Source: Bryopsis sp. KO-2023
Taxonomy: Eukaryota; Chlorophyta; Ulvophyceae; Bryopsidales; Bryopsidaceae
Assembly: GCA_030272585.1 (NCBI GenBank)
Contig: BSYQ01000001.1
Span: forward strand, 6,820,001-6,884,000
Reading direction: 5' to 3'
DNA: 64,000 nucleotides
Shown here: positions 35,840-45,131 of the stretch, in pieces
Numbering within the stretch: the stretch's first letter is position 1
Layout of the letters: the number at the start of each line of letters is the position of its first letter
Made by a program: the position numbers and the translations under genes
Notes under the pieces: model-generated
The model's database searches: none
What the model saw: only the letters and a program-made list of their open reading frames with translations
Told to the model about the DNA's origin: nothing

Positions 35840-38800
35840 TTGCCCGGAAAACTAAATAGGCTGGGAGCCAATGGGGTTTCTAGCCGGAGAATACTGGCGC
35901 AAGTGGAAAGAAGAGGAGTGGATGTGAGTCGGCGTAACCGCAACCACGACAGAGCTGCAAGGAGGAGTGCAGACCCAAGTTTGAAACAAGAGGAAGAAAG
36001 AGCCGAGCATATTGTTGAGCCGAGTGTAGCCACATGTGCGAACGATAATGGAAATTTCGATTGCGAAGCAATGCAAATCAAGGAACCACATGACAATGAG
36101 CCAGGAGTAGCCATGTATGTAGGAGAGAAGAGTGAGAGTGATACCAGCTGCAAAGAGTTGCAGACTGAGGAAAAGGGAGAAGACCATCCATGTGAGCCAA
36201 GTGTAGCCGATGATGGGAAACTGGAGAGTGAAGACATTGCAAATGAGCCAAGTGAAGCCATTCTGCAAAATCAAGATCAAGGATCAATGAAATTGGGAAG
36301 TGCAGCCAAGACTGCAAAGGAGTTATTATCTGCTGTTGGGCAGATTGGAGGAAAGCAAGTCAGAGTACTGATTGACTCTGGAGCAACAGATATCTTTATT
36401 TCAAGAAGTTGGGTAGAAGCACATGGGATGGAACTGCAAGAGTCAGCACAAGCTACAGAGGTGCTACTTGCAGATGGAAAGACTGCAGAACAGAGCACTC
36501 GGCAGCTCACTGCATTACTTTCCCTCGGCGACTACGAATCACAAGAGACGATGCACGAAGTTACGCTGGGACGTTACGATGTGATACTGGGGATGGCATG
36601 GTTGCAGAAGCACAATCCTGCAATCGATTGGAACCGACGCCGAGTTACCCTGGTGCAGAATGGACGAAAGCACAAGTTGCGCATGCGAAAAGGGCGAACC
36701 GAGGACACAAACGAGGAAGGGCTGGAAATCATTTCAGCACTGCAGCTCGCGACTGCAGTGAAGCATGGAGAACAAGCCTTTCTAGTACATGTCTACGAGG
36801 CCGACAAACCGGATGCTGCAACTACAGCTGCAGAGCCAACATTGACTGCAGAAGAGTCACGGAACAAGCAAGAAGCAAAGCTGTTGGAAAAGCAAATGCG
36901 TGAGGAGTTTGGAGAATTGTTTCGGGACACATTACCCAATGAGTTACCACCGGATCGTGGCGTGCGCCATAAAATCGAACTGGAAGAAGGAGCTGTGCCG
37001 CAGAAGAAAGGATTATATCGGCTGGGATTTGCAGAACAGCAGGAGTTGAAGAAGCAGCTTGCAGAACTGCTGAAGCAAGGTTTCATTCAGCCTAGCAAAT
37101 CACCTTGGGGAGCGCCGATTATTTTTGTGCCGAAAAAGAACGGGAAAATGCGACTATGCGTGGATTACCGCGCACTCAACAAGCTCACGATAAAGAATCG
37201 CTACCCGATTCCACGGATTGAGGATTTGCTGGACCAGGTGCAGGGCTGCAAGGTCTTCAGCAAGATAGACCTGTGTTCTGGCTACCACCAAGTGAGGCTG
37301 GAGCCTGAAGATTGCGAAAAAACGGCGTTCAGAACACGCTATGGGCTGTACGAATACGTTGTGCTACCTTTTGGGCTTACGAACGCCCCTGCAACGTTCA
37401 TGAACACCATGCACCACGTGCTGCATGAACATTTGGACCAGTTCTGCGTAGTCTACCTCGACGATATACTGGTCTACAGTCGCAGCTGGAGAGAGCACAA
37501 AGGTCACCTGCGGAAGATATTCCAAATCCTCAAGGAGCAGAAGCTTTACGTTTCAGACAAGAAGTGTGACATTGGTTGCACTAAAGTGGAGTTCCTTGGA
37601 CATGAGATCAGTGCAGCCGGAGTTGGAGTGCTGCAGGAGAAAATCGAGGTCATCAAGCAATGGCCTGCGCCGACATGTTTGAAGGAGCTGCGATCATTTT
37701 TGGGATTAGCCAATTACTACCGGAGGTTTATCAAAGGCTTTTCAGCGATAGCCCAGCCTTTGACCCACCTGCTAAAGAAGACTACTACATGGAACTGGGA
37801 TGCTGCAGCCTCAGCTGCAATGGAAAAGTTGAAGCAAACTCTGATGGAGGCCCCAGTGCTGTTGGTGCCAGACCCAGCACTGAAGTTTGAGTTGACAACA
37901 GATGCATCCGACTATGCAGTAGGAGCAGTACTTACCCAAGACCAAGGCAATGGACAGCAGCCTGTAGCCTACGAAAGCAGGAAGCTGAACCCTGCAGAGA
38001 TGAATTATGCAACGCATGAGAAGGAGCTGCTGGCGATTATCCATGCAATTCGAACGTGGCGACATTACCTGGATGCTGAAGAGTTCGTTATCTACACTGA
38101 TCATGCGCCACTGCGATATCTGCAAACGCAGCCGCAGCTCTCCAAGCGACAAGCGAGATGGATGGAGTTGCTGCATGAATTCAAGTTTGAAATCAAATAT
38201 CGACCAGGCCGTGACAATGTTGTCGCTGATGCCTTGAGCCGAGCCACGCATCAAAAGACACGCCAGGAGGAACTGCATGTCTGTGCAGCATCAACAGTGG
38301 AGGCAACCAAGCCGTTGGAGGAGCAGGTCTTCGAGGCCTACCAAACTGACCCGCTTTGCAGCCTCATCATTGCTGCACGACATAAGCCAAAGCACATTCG
38401 CTGGGATGGTCGCAAGTTATGGCGCCACATTGGAGGCGAGTGGAGATGGTGGATCCCCACGGACATGCAGCCTGTTATACTGCACGAGTGTCACGATGCT
38501 GCTATGGCCGGACACTTCGGACGACATCGCACACTGAAACGAGTGCAGCAAGACTATTTTTGGCCCAAAATGTCAGGCACTGTGCAACGCTACGTTGCAA
38601 CTTGCATTTCGTGCCAACAGAATAAACCTACAAATCAGAAGCCCATGGGGTTGCTGCAACCCCTGCCCATTCCGGATGAGCGTTGGCAGGATGTGGCGAT
38701 GGACTTCATGGGACCGTTGCCCACTACGACCAATGGCCATGATTACTTGCTGGTCGTGGTGGATCGTTTCAGCAAGATGTTGCACCTCATCCCGACGGTG

Positions 38801-39751
38801 CAGACTGTGACTGCAGCTGGCACTGCACGATTATTCTTCGATCACATTGTGCGCCTACATGGACTGCCCCGCACGATTGTATCCGACAGGGATGCACGCT
38901 TCACCAGTGGATTTTGGCAAGCATTATGGAAGCTGTCCGGGACACGTTTGGCAATGTCCAGTTCCTATCACCCTGAGACCGATGGCCAAACGGAGCGTGC
39001 TAATCGGAGTGTGCAGGCCATTCTGCGCAATTATGTTGAACCCGCTGGGCGCGATTGGGATCTGCGCCTGACTGCCGCTGAATTTGCATACAATTCCAGC
39101 GTGCAGAGTTCCACGGGGTTCTCCCCGTTCTACATGGTCACTGGACGCGAACCTCGCCTTCCCAGCACTGTTGCAGCCTCGGTTACCTCACCTGCAGCAG
39201 ATCAATGGTGGGCTACTTGGACTACGAATTTGGATACTGCACGCACTCACATTCGTGCTGCCCAAGCTCGTCAGCAGAGGACTGCTAACCGATCTAGGCG
39301 GGGAGGACAATTCCGCCCAGGCGATCGCGTTTTTCTCTCCACTCGGGATCTACGAGTTTCTCCAAGCCTGAGCCGCAAGCTGACTGCAAAATATTGCGGT
39401 CCCTTTACCATCAGCAAATGCATTTCTGATGTTGCAGTAAAGCTGGAACTGCCTGCAGCCTTTGGGAAGATTCATGATGTGTTCCACACCTCTAAGCTGA
39501 AAGCTGCACATGAGGAAGAGCAAGGTGAATTCCCTGGCAGACTGCAACAAGTGCAGCCAGGACCAGAGCTGGTGGATGGAGCTGAAGAATTCGAAGTGGA
39601 GCAAATATTAAATAAAAGGATTAACAGAGGCAAAGTACAGTACCTCGTACGATGGAAGGGTTACGATGTGTCGCACGACACATGGGAACCAGAGGCGAAT
39701 TTGCAGAATGCTGGAGAGTGTGTGAGCGCTTACGAGAGCCGCCAAAAATAA
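35840..39751 (+). CDS. pol: Pol polyprotein: protease, reverse transcriptase, RNase H, integrase, chromodomain
   Basis: 1,303 codons overlapping the end of gag by 16 nt in the -1 frame, so a ribosomal frameshift is the expected mode of expression. Protease: VLIDSGATDIF near residue 178. RT: FVPKKNGKMRLCVDYRALN and VVYLDDILVYS near 537. RNase H: TTDASDYAVGAVL near 686 and YTDHAPL. Integrase: HECHDAAMAGHFG...CISCQQNK zinc domain near 882-925, then D (VAMDFMGPLP), D (IVSDRDARF) and E (DGQTERANRS). The C-terminal chromodomain EFEVEQILNKRI...YLVRWKGYDVSHDTWEPEA (about 1250-1300) would steer integration to marked chromatin. All catalytic residues are intact. The first about 150 residues are acidic, with a thrice-repeated EPSVA-type motif and no known domain. 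Confidence 0.95.
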   Translation: MPGKLNRLGANGVSSRRILAQVERRGVDVSRRNRNHDRAARRSADPSLKQEEERAEHIVEPSVATCANDNGNFDCEAMQIKEPHDNEPGVAMYVGEKSESDTSCKELQTEEKGEDHPCEPSVADDGKLESEDIANEPSEAILQNQDQGSMKLGSAAKTAKELLSAVGQIGGKQVRVLIDSGATDIFISRSWVEAHGMELQESAQATEVLLADGKTAEQSTRQLTALLSLGDYESQETMHEVTLGRYDVILGMAWLQKHNPAIDWNRRRVTLVQNGRKHKLRMRKGRTEDTNEEGLEIISALQLATAVKHGEQAFLVHVYEADKPDAATTAAEPTLTAEESRNKQEAKLLEKQMREEFGELFRDTLPNELPPDRGVRHKIELEEGAVPQKKGLYRLGFAEQQELKKQLAELLKQGFIQPSKSPWGAPIIFVPKKNGKMRLCVDYRALNKLTIKNRYPIPRIEDLLDQVQGCKVFSKIDLCSGYHQVRLEPEDCEKTAFRTRYGLYEYVVLPFGLTNAPATFMNTMHHVLHEHLDQFCVVYLDDILVYSRSWREHKGHLRKIFQILKEQKLYVSDKKCDIGCTKVEFLGHEISAAGVGVLQEKIEVIKQWPAPTCLKELRSFLGLANYYRRFIKGFSAIAQPLTHLLKKTTTWNWDAAASAAMEKLKQTLMEAPVLLVPDPALKFELTTDASDYAVGAVLTQDQGNGQQPVAYESRKLNPAEMNYATHEKELLAIIHAIRTWRHYLDAEEFVIYTDHAPLRYLQTQPQLSKRQARWMELLHEFKFEIKYRPGRDNVVADALSRATHQKTRQEELHVCAASTVEATKPLEEQVFEAYQTDPLCSLIIAARHKPKHIRWDGRKLWRHIGGEWRWWIPTDMQPVILHECHDAAMAGHFGRHRTLKRVQQDYFWPKMSGTVQRYVATCISCQQNKPTNQKPMGLLQPLPIPDERWQDVAMDFMGPLPTTTNGHDYLLVVVDRFSKMLHLIPTVQTVTAAGTARLFFDHIVRLHGLPRTIVSDRDARFTSGFWQALWKLSGTRLAMSSSYHPETDGQTERANRSVQAILRNYVEPAGRDWDLRLTAAEFAYNSSVQSSTGFSPFYMVTGREPRLPSTVAASVTSPAADQWWATWTTNLDTARTHIRAAQARQQRTANRSRRGGQFRPGDRVFLSTRDLRVSPSLSRKLTAKYCGPFTISKCISDVAVKLELPAAFGKIHDVFHTSKLKAAHEEEQGEFPGRLQQVQPGPELVDGAEEFEVEQILNKRINRGKVQYLVRWKGYDVSHDTWEPEANLQNAGECVSAYESRQK

Positions 39752-39932
39752 AGCGATGACTCGCTGTGAATAATGAAGTGACTACGACAGCGATGGAGCA
39801 GGAAACGCTTACCTACACGACAACCGATTTCGCTACCAAGGAGTTGTGCAAGAAGAAACAGTTACTGGCGCCTGACGACCACAAGCCGATCAAAGCACCT
39901 GCAACCACCGTTACGACCTACGCTGTGAGAAA

Positions 39933-41045
39933 ATGTCGACCGAACGAGAGCAGATCTGGGGACCATCTGATACCGACTCTGAGCCTTTGCCATCAACGGA
40001 GCAGCCAGCTGAACCGACTGGATCGCCAGTTAACTTCGACTTCATTCCCGACCAACCACCACCAACGCAGCAGCCTGAAGATATTGTGGCAGCATTGAAG
40101 CTTGGTTTGGATGGACAGCAGCGGGCGAGGAAAGCTGAGACAGAGTTGGCGGAACAGAAAAGGGAAAACCAGAGGTTGAGACAGACGATTGCACGTTACG
40201 AGGATAAAGAAGCACGGGTGCGGACATGGATGCTGAACAATCCGATTACTGACGAGGGTGCTAAGGGAGAAAAGAGTCTGTTTGCCACTGCTTCGGCTAC
40301 CATGATTGCACCGAACCTGGAGTGGATGGCAGGACCTGATGGTTCCACGCCCAAGGCCAAAGGTCCGCAAGGGGGCGACAAAAGCAAGAGCATCTCGGGA
40401 GAAAAGGCGCTGCTGATTACGGAAGAACAAGGCGTGACGAGTGCTAAAGCTGGGGAAGCTGTGAACTTGCGTTCTGAGGATGTGCAGCAGGTCGGTCAGG
40501 AGTCCAAGGGGTTGCCAAGCCCAAAGAGGTTGCCAAGCGCAGCCGAGGCTGGAAAGGAGGAGAAGGTGGAGGTGGACACGCCCATCAGCCCCACTGCGCG
40601 GCAATTGGGCCTGACCCCTTCCAGGATGGGCTGCAGCGTGTGCTTTCGAAAGGAAGCTGCACCTGTGTTGGAGCTGAGCTGCCATCGACACCGCATTTGC
40701 AACTCCGCAAAATGTTGGCGTCGCGTCTGGCATAGCGATACCATGGAGCGGGATACGGGGGCAGATACGCAGGAGGCGCTTGGGATGCGAGCGTTCATCA
40801 CGCGAGCAGCGGCCTATCCTGGGAGGGGTCGTTTCAGCCATTGCCCCCTGTGCAAGCTCTCTGCACTTGCTGGAGCGGCGGGGTTGAAGCCGTCCAAGTT
40901 CCTGTGCAGCCCCGCAATGGATCATGCAACCGACGAAGTCGCAGCGAAGACCACAGCCGCAGCCCCAGGAACCCGCAACGCCGACTTGGGGGATTTTGTG
41001 GAGATCCTCTTCACGATCGCACGCGAGCGCTCCAAGCGGAAGTGA
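39933..41045 (+). CDS. Extra retroelement ORF: coiled coil plus RING-like finger
   Basis: 370 residues in sense orientation, 181 nt after pol, where retroviruses have env. There is no signal peptide or membrane segment, so it is not an envelope. An acidic/Pro-rich N-terminus is followed by a coiled coil (about 60-95: RKAETELAEQKRENQRLRQT). Near residues 234-307 a RING-like array is seen: CSVC, 12 residues, C-H-R-H-R-I-C, then C after four residues, and HCPLC about 43 residues on. The C-x4-C spacing differs from the RING norm of C-x2-C. A ubiquitin-ligase or nucleic-acid-binding role is inference. The frame is fully open in a young element, which argues that it is maintained. Confidence 0.75.
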   Translation: MSTEREQIWGPSDTDSEPLPSTEQPAEPTGSPVNFDFIPDQPPPTQQPEDIVAALKLGLDGQQRARKAETELAEQKRENQRLRQTIARYEDKEARVRTWMLNNPITDEGAKGEKSLFATASATMIAPNLEWMAGPDGSTPKAKGPQGGDKSKSISGEKALLITEEQGVTSAKAGEAVNLRSEDVQQVGQESKGLPSPKRLPSAAEAGKEEKVEVDTPISPTARQLGLTPSRMGCSVCFRKEAAPVLELSCHRHRICNSAKCWRRVWHSDTMERDTGADTQEALGMRAFITRAAAYPGRGRFSHCPLCKLSALAGAAGLKPSKFLCSPAMDHATDEVAAKTTAAAPGTRNADLGDFVEILFTIARERSKRK

Positions 41046-41089
41046 AAGCTCAAGCAAAAGAGACAGAAAGGAAGGGTGACGACTTGGTG

Positions 41090-41440
41090 ACGAGTTTGCT
41101 GTTTGTTTTATTGTTTTATTTTGATACCTACAGGGTTGAATGAAAGTTTTCTGTTTAGGGTTTATTTTGATACCTACAGGGTTGCATGAAAGTTTTCTGT
41201 TTGGGGAAACTGCAGTTTTGATTGGGTTTTGTTTGTTTTCTTTATTTTGCTGATACCTAGAGGTTTGCATGGAAGTTTTCTGTTTGAGGCAACTGCAGAT
41301 TCAACTGGGTTTGATTGTTTTTATTATTGTGCTGATACCTGCAGATTTACATGAAAGTGTTATTTTGCTGAACACTATAGATTTGCATGGGTTTATTTTC
41401 CTTATTTTTCTGATACTTGCAAAACTAGCAAGAGGGTTTT
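41090..41440 (+). repeat. Degenerate 50-90-bp tandem repeats in the retroelement 3' region
   Basis: The phrase TTTTGATACCTACAGGGTTG plus CATGAAAGTTTTCTGTTT recurs about four or five times with drift (near 41118, 41165, 41250, 41333, 41390). AT-rich and non-coding; it lies between the RING-like ORF and the polypurine tract. Confidence 0.75.
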
Positions 41441-41757
41441 TCTGTTAAGGACATGACTGCAGATCGTATGGAAGTTTTTGGGGAAGGTTAAGGTTGATAT
41501 TGAACTGCAGATTGGAATGGAATTTTGGGACAAAATTTGGGACAATAAAATTTGGGACAGTTCCTTTTTTGTTTTAAGGGATACTGCAGACTGGACTAGC
41601 AAGTGGGGAAGTTGACTTCTGATAAAAACATCTGCAGACCTACACAGGAATTTTTGATATATGTTGTAAACATGGGGTTTTTCTGGAAGCTGCAGGCTGG
41701 CAGCCTTTTTGATTTATGATGACAAAACATTTATCTCGACCAGGAGTTCGAGACTTA

Positions 41758-41769
41758 GGTGGGGAGGAA
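41758..41769 (+). promoter_or_regulatory. Polypurine tract
   Basis: GGTGGGGAGGAA directly precedes the right LTR. It is the expected plus-strand primer site. Confidence 0.8.
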
Positions 41770-42037
41770 TGTAACGGATCGGCAGTCACGCAGACTGCTG
41801 CAGGGTTGGCAGCGTCTGCAGTGCTGCCGTGCTGTGCTACGGAGCTGTGCTGCGGTGCTGTGCTGCAGGTCAGTACAGTGTGCAGTTCCTGTGAACTGCC
41901 AGCCTGGCCTGCACAGCACGCAGCGCAGTTGGTATTTAGATAGCATGTGCTATGGGAACCTTGTAATAAGTTCGAGTGTGGTGTTATCCGTGTGAGTCTC
42001 CGCTGCAACACTTGCAGTTAATCGATAAGGTGTTTCA
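41770..42037 (+). repeat. Right LTR (268 bp)
   Basis: Same length and, by eye, same sequence as the left LTR. Followed by the TATAC target duplication at 42038-42042. Confidence 0.95.
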
Positions 42038-42042
42038 TATAC

Positions 42043-42125
42043 AGATCGAAGTTTCCGACTGTAAGAATTCCACAGGATCGACGTTTCTGACTGGAACAAC
42101 TCCACAGGCTCGAAGTTTCTGGAAG
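42043..42125. repeat. Short tandem repeats beside the retroelement
   Basis: Variants of TCGAAGTTTCTGACTG followed by GAACAACTCCACAGG recur three times (from about 42047, 42078 and 42108) in host DNA just right of the insertion. Confidence 0.6.
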
Positions 42126-42476
42126 ATGTACGTCCACTCGCATTGCCTGGGATTCGAACTGTCGCGCACTCACAACTGTTCGACGCCGTCACTGATCGCC
42201 TAGGAGACGACTGCCCCCCCCCTCTCCCTCGACGACGCGCATCGATATTGCTTGGGAGGCGGGAGGTGGAGGTCCTGGTATAGAGGTTTTGGTGAGGCGA
42301 GGGGATGTCTGCAGGGGTATGCCTTCGCGCACGTCGCACGCTCGGACTGCTCGGGTCTGTTATTATGCTTCCATCTCACGCGCGCGCGTTCCTTCGGTCG
42401 TGCGCCGAAGACAGAAACTGTAGGGCACGGAAACGTGTGTCTGTCGGACTGTGGCGCACACGTGTGCGTGTGCTGA

Positions 42477-42780
42477 GGGGCCCTCCCGTAATTCTAGCCC
42501 CTGTTGACTGGAGTTGTGTCAACTGCATTGCCGACGTCAGCATTCCCAACTTGGGCGATCTGAGACCCGCGCCTCTGGACAACTCCCACACGTCTCGACG
42601 ACTCCTGTCCTGTTCTGTTCCTTTCTGTTCCTTTCTGTTCCGTACGATCCAGACCGATGACCAGGTCGCCATCGCCGTTAAAGCCACCGCGACCCGTCAA
42701 CTCGCTGTGCGGTTTGCAACAGATACGTATGTTTTACAGTTTTCTTTTCGACCAGATCGCTGAGATTGGAGTCGACGTGA
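42477..42780 (+). repeat. Left arm of a long imperfect inverted repeat
   Basis: It starts CCCTCCCGTAATTCTAGCCC and runs to GAGATTGGAGTCGACGT. The reverse complement of 43965-44245 follows it with many point differences. This arm has extra copies of TGTTCCTTTC near 42605-42640. Non-coding as far as I can see. Confidence 0.8.
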
Positions 42781-43043
42781 GGAACGTTTCGTTTCCTATT
42801 TCGTTGAACGATGTGGAACAATTTTTGTGGAGTACACCGTTGCTTCTGTGGGTTGCAATACTTTGGGTTTCCTCTCTAAAGTAACAAAAAGTTGAAGATG
42901 AGCATTGGGTTTCCTCTCTGACGTGACAAAAAGTTGAGGATGAGCATGAAATCGGTGAAGTATAACAACTATGTCAAAATCAGTGTGTGGGCAGATCAAT
43001 GAAAACTAGTAATTAAAAAATAGAAAGTTCGACCCAATGAAGT

Positions 43044-43655
43044 CTACTCCTCTCCTGTTCTCCTTCTTTTCTGTTCTTTCAGGCTAGCCTCACGAACTTC
43101 AGCCATGAGTGGCAGCTTGGGTCTCTTGCTAACATTTGACCGGAAGGGTTCGACCCGCAACTGATTCTGTTCCTTTTTCTTCATCCTGTTGCTCCCCCTT
43201 TCAAAAAAAGGCTTTAGTCTCTTCAATGACCAGCCATTTTCATCTTCCCTTCTCACGAGCGTATTAGGTTTGTGATGCTGCCCCTTCGCCTGCAACTGTT
43301 TTATCCCTTCTAGTAACTTTTTCAGAGATGCCGATACAAAGCCATCCACCAATTGATCATTTGCTTCCATCATTTTTTCCTGCACCTCTTCCCACAGTTT
43401 TAAATTTGATTTGTGCCGGACATCAGTGTTCCTTGTGGTATCTTGGTCAGGGGCTGAGTTCTCATCAGGAAATTCTGGTGCCTCGTGTCCCCCCTTGGTG
43501 CTGGATTCGTGCCGAAGGTCAGCAAGGCATTCCGGTGCTATTTCCTCACTGTTGTCCAAATTCTCTGGCGACTGACTTGGTCCAGCAGGAGTAGTATCAT
43601 CAATCTCTGTATCGAGCATATACCAAGTCGGTCCCCATTTTACCTACAGTGCAAC
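43044..43655 (-). CDS. Unrecognised exon with acidic and basic regions
   Basis: After an acceptor CACTGTAG near 43656 the frame reads VKWGPTWYMLDTEIDD, an acidic Ser/Pro-rich part, then an amphipathic part (KLWEEVQEKMMEANDQLVD) and a basic C-terminus (KRPKLPLMAEVREASLK, KRRRTGEE-stop). It looks like a nuclear protein, but no domain is recognised. Upstream exons were not found; flanking repeats complicate the search. It sits between the two arms of the inverted repeat and might be cargo of a repeat element. Confidence 0.4.
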
Positions 43656-43684
43656 AAAATCAAACATATCCGAGGGATCAGAAA

Positions 43685-43740
43685 AAGTGACAGGAGATTC
43701 GAACTCCTAAGGGTCAATACCCTCTCCAAGGATCACTGAA
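43685..43740 (-). other. tRNA-like element with T-run terminator
   Basis: On the minus strand, AGGAGTTCGAATCTCCT forms a perfect 5-bp T-stem with B-box. AGTGA and TCACT could pair as an acceptor stem, and TTTTTC follows. At about 52 nt it lacks a normal D-arm, so a truncated tRNA or tRNA-derived repeat is likelier than a functional gene. Confidence 0.35.
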
Positions 43741-43769
43741 GGATCACTATTTTGTCGAAGATAAATTGT

Positions 43770-44085
43770 CTTTAAAACGAAAACTAAACGTGGCGGGATA
43801 TCCCTGTAAGACGTCCAGGACGTCGATTCCAATCTCAACGACTGGTCGATAGAAAACAGTGAAAGATACGTGTCTGTTGTGAACCACGCAGTATTTCGAA
43901 GAGTCGCGGTGGTTTGAAAGACCATCGTTCAACGAAACGGAAAACGAAACGTGGCGGGATATCCCTGTAAGACGTCCAGGACGTCGATTCCAATCTCAAC
44001 GGCTGGTCGATAGAAAACAGTGAAACATACGTGTCTGTTGTGAACCGCGCAGCGAGTTGACGAGTCGCGGTGGCTTCAACGGCAA
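43770..44085. repeat. Tandem duplication of about 155-160 bp
   Basis: The block AACGTGGCGGGATATCCCTG through GTGTCTGTTGTGAACC occurs at about 43788-43890 and 43948-44046 with few differences. It makes up the inner end of the right arm of the inverted repeat; the left arm has only one version. Confidence 0.8.
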
Positions 44086-44250
44086 TGGCGATGACCGATC
44101 TCGCACGGAACAGGAGTCGTCAAGACGTGTGGGAGTTGTCCAGAGGCGCGGGTCTGAGATCGTCCAAGTTGGGAATGCTGACGTTGGCAATGAGGTTGAC
44201 TGGAGTTGTGTCAACAGGGGCTAGAATTACGGGAGGGCTGCTGAGGGGGT
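43965..44250 (-). repeat. Right arm of the long inverted repeat, with a flipped 21-bp segment
   Basis: Reverse complement of 42477-42780. Inside it, the segment bounded by GTTGAC and GTCAAC has its 9-bp core inverted relative to the left arm (TGGAGTTGT in one, ACAACTCCA in the other) while flanks keep their alignment. Confidence 0.75.
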
Positions 44251-44322
44251 TGTATGTCGGACTTTGGCGTTCGCGGGAGAAGCGGACATGGGAGTGGCGG
44301 ACATGGGAGTGGCAGACATGGG
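44251..44322 (-). repeat. 72-bp reverse copy of the start of the gene at 31853
   Basis: The reverse complement equals 31850-31921 base for base as far as I can check, covering the MSATPMSATPMSAS start. It carries one additional repeat unit next to it. It directly abuts the right inverted-repeat arm. Confidence 0.85.
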
Positions 44323-44339
44323 AGTGGCGGACACGGTGT

Positions 44340-45131
44340 ATAATCGGAAAAAAATCTGGTGGAAGTGCACATGAATCAGGGACGCAGTCAGAGCGTTAAG
44401 TGTGCATTGAACAAATATCAGGCCTGGATTCCTTCACCAACCTTTTTGTTAGATGTAAAGGATAGGCTACCTGCTTCCAGTACCGATGCTCCTTTGCGAG
44501 AGGAACTTTCGGAACGTTTTTCTTTTCAATCTTCTTTATCTGAAGATATTTCACGTTCGTTGAATTTAGCTGAATCGACCTATGCATCTTTGCATTCTTG
44601 ATGGTCTTAGTGTCTTTGTGGGTACACACAAAAGCCAATGGAATTTCAACATTAAAATACACATGGTCACATTTGATTTTTACTGATCGTTGTAATAGGA
44701 GAATATCTCTCCTGCACAATGTAATTGATGTTTGTTTGTTTGTTAGATGTAAAGGATCTCATGCACATCTAGAGTGAGTGGTTTTGATTCAAATTCGAAA
44801 CGGAACAGGAGAGTTCCGAAACGGTGATGGTTAAAAAAACAGAAGCACCTGACATTAATTCCAGCCACGGGATACAAATAATGATATCTTAAAAGATTCC
44901 AACTCCCTTTCCCAACCTCCCCAGCATTCCCAGAATCATTTATTTATAAATCATGTACGCAAAAATTGATGCCTGCATGCACGGACCAACAATAAAAATC
45001 AACCAATTGTGAATAGACCTGATCAACCCCATCAATGAGTTCTGCTTTCATCAACAGTCATGCAAGCCGTTCCCTTCCCCCCTTTTTTGATCTATATCCT
45101 CGATTATTTTCAGCCATTCTCGATGCATCTC
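44340..45131. other. Region without a called gene
   Basis: A plus-strand frame at 44359-44601 (IPSPTFLLDVKDRLPASS...) has no recognisable family. The rest, up to the bZIP 3' end, shows nothing. Confidence 0.35.

Larger units (their letters stand above)
34224..35855 (+). pseudogene. gag: gag, interrupted by a nested hAT-like element
   Basis: The first segment (34224-35157) encodes a capsid-like region (PEKWSGEPGDTPLNEWM; WARLRQGSKSVAEYTHQF) and an Arg/Ser-rich tail with RGRSHSRGRSHSR repeats. The frame enters the element at 35158 and hits a stop at 35241-35243. Past the insertion, from 35629, the same frame resumes and carries the zinc knuckle CYRCQRQGHLIADC (C-x2-C-x4-H-x4-C), stopping at 35855. 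Element plus duplicated target is 471 bp, a multiple of three, so both halves lie in one frame. Gag would package the RNA in a cytoplasmic particle; as it stands this copy yields only the capsid part. Confidence 0.88.
33502..42037 (+). mobile_element. Complete Ty3/gypsy LTR retrotransposon (chromovirus) with extra ORFs
   Basis: 8,536 bp bounded by 268-bp LTRs and a TATAC duplication. Contents in order: LTR, primer-binding site, pre-gag ORF, gag (interrupted by a hAT-like element), pol in the -1 frame relative to gag, an extra 3' ORF with a RING-like finger, degenerate AT-rich repeats, polypurine tract, LTR. Pol order is protease, RT, RNase H, integrase, chromodomain, which defines the chromovirus group. 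The two LTRs look identical by eye, so the insertion is recent. Gag is broken by the nested element, so this copy should not be autonomous unless that element excises. Confidence 0.95.

Noticed and set aside
39933-41045. Envelope gene of an errantivirus-like element
   Set aside because: No signal peptide, no membrane helix and no furin-type site. The Cys/His array points to a zinc-binding protein instead.
39993-41270. 425-codon ORF on the minus strand opposite the RING-like ORF
   Set aside because: It is the antisense shadow of the sense ORF: GC-rich codons keep the opposite frame open. The sense frame has a coherent coiled coil and Cys/His array.
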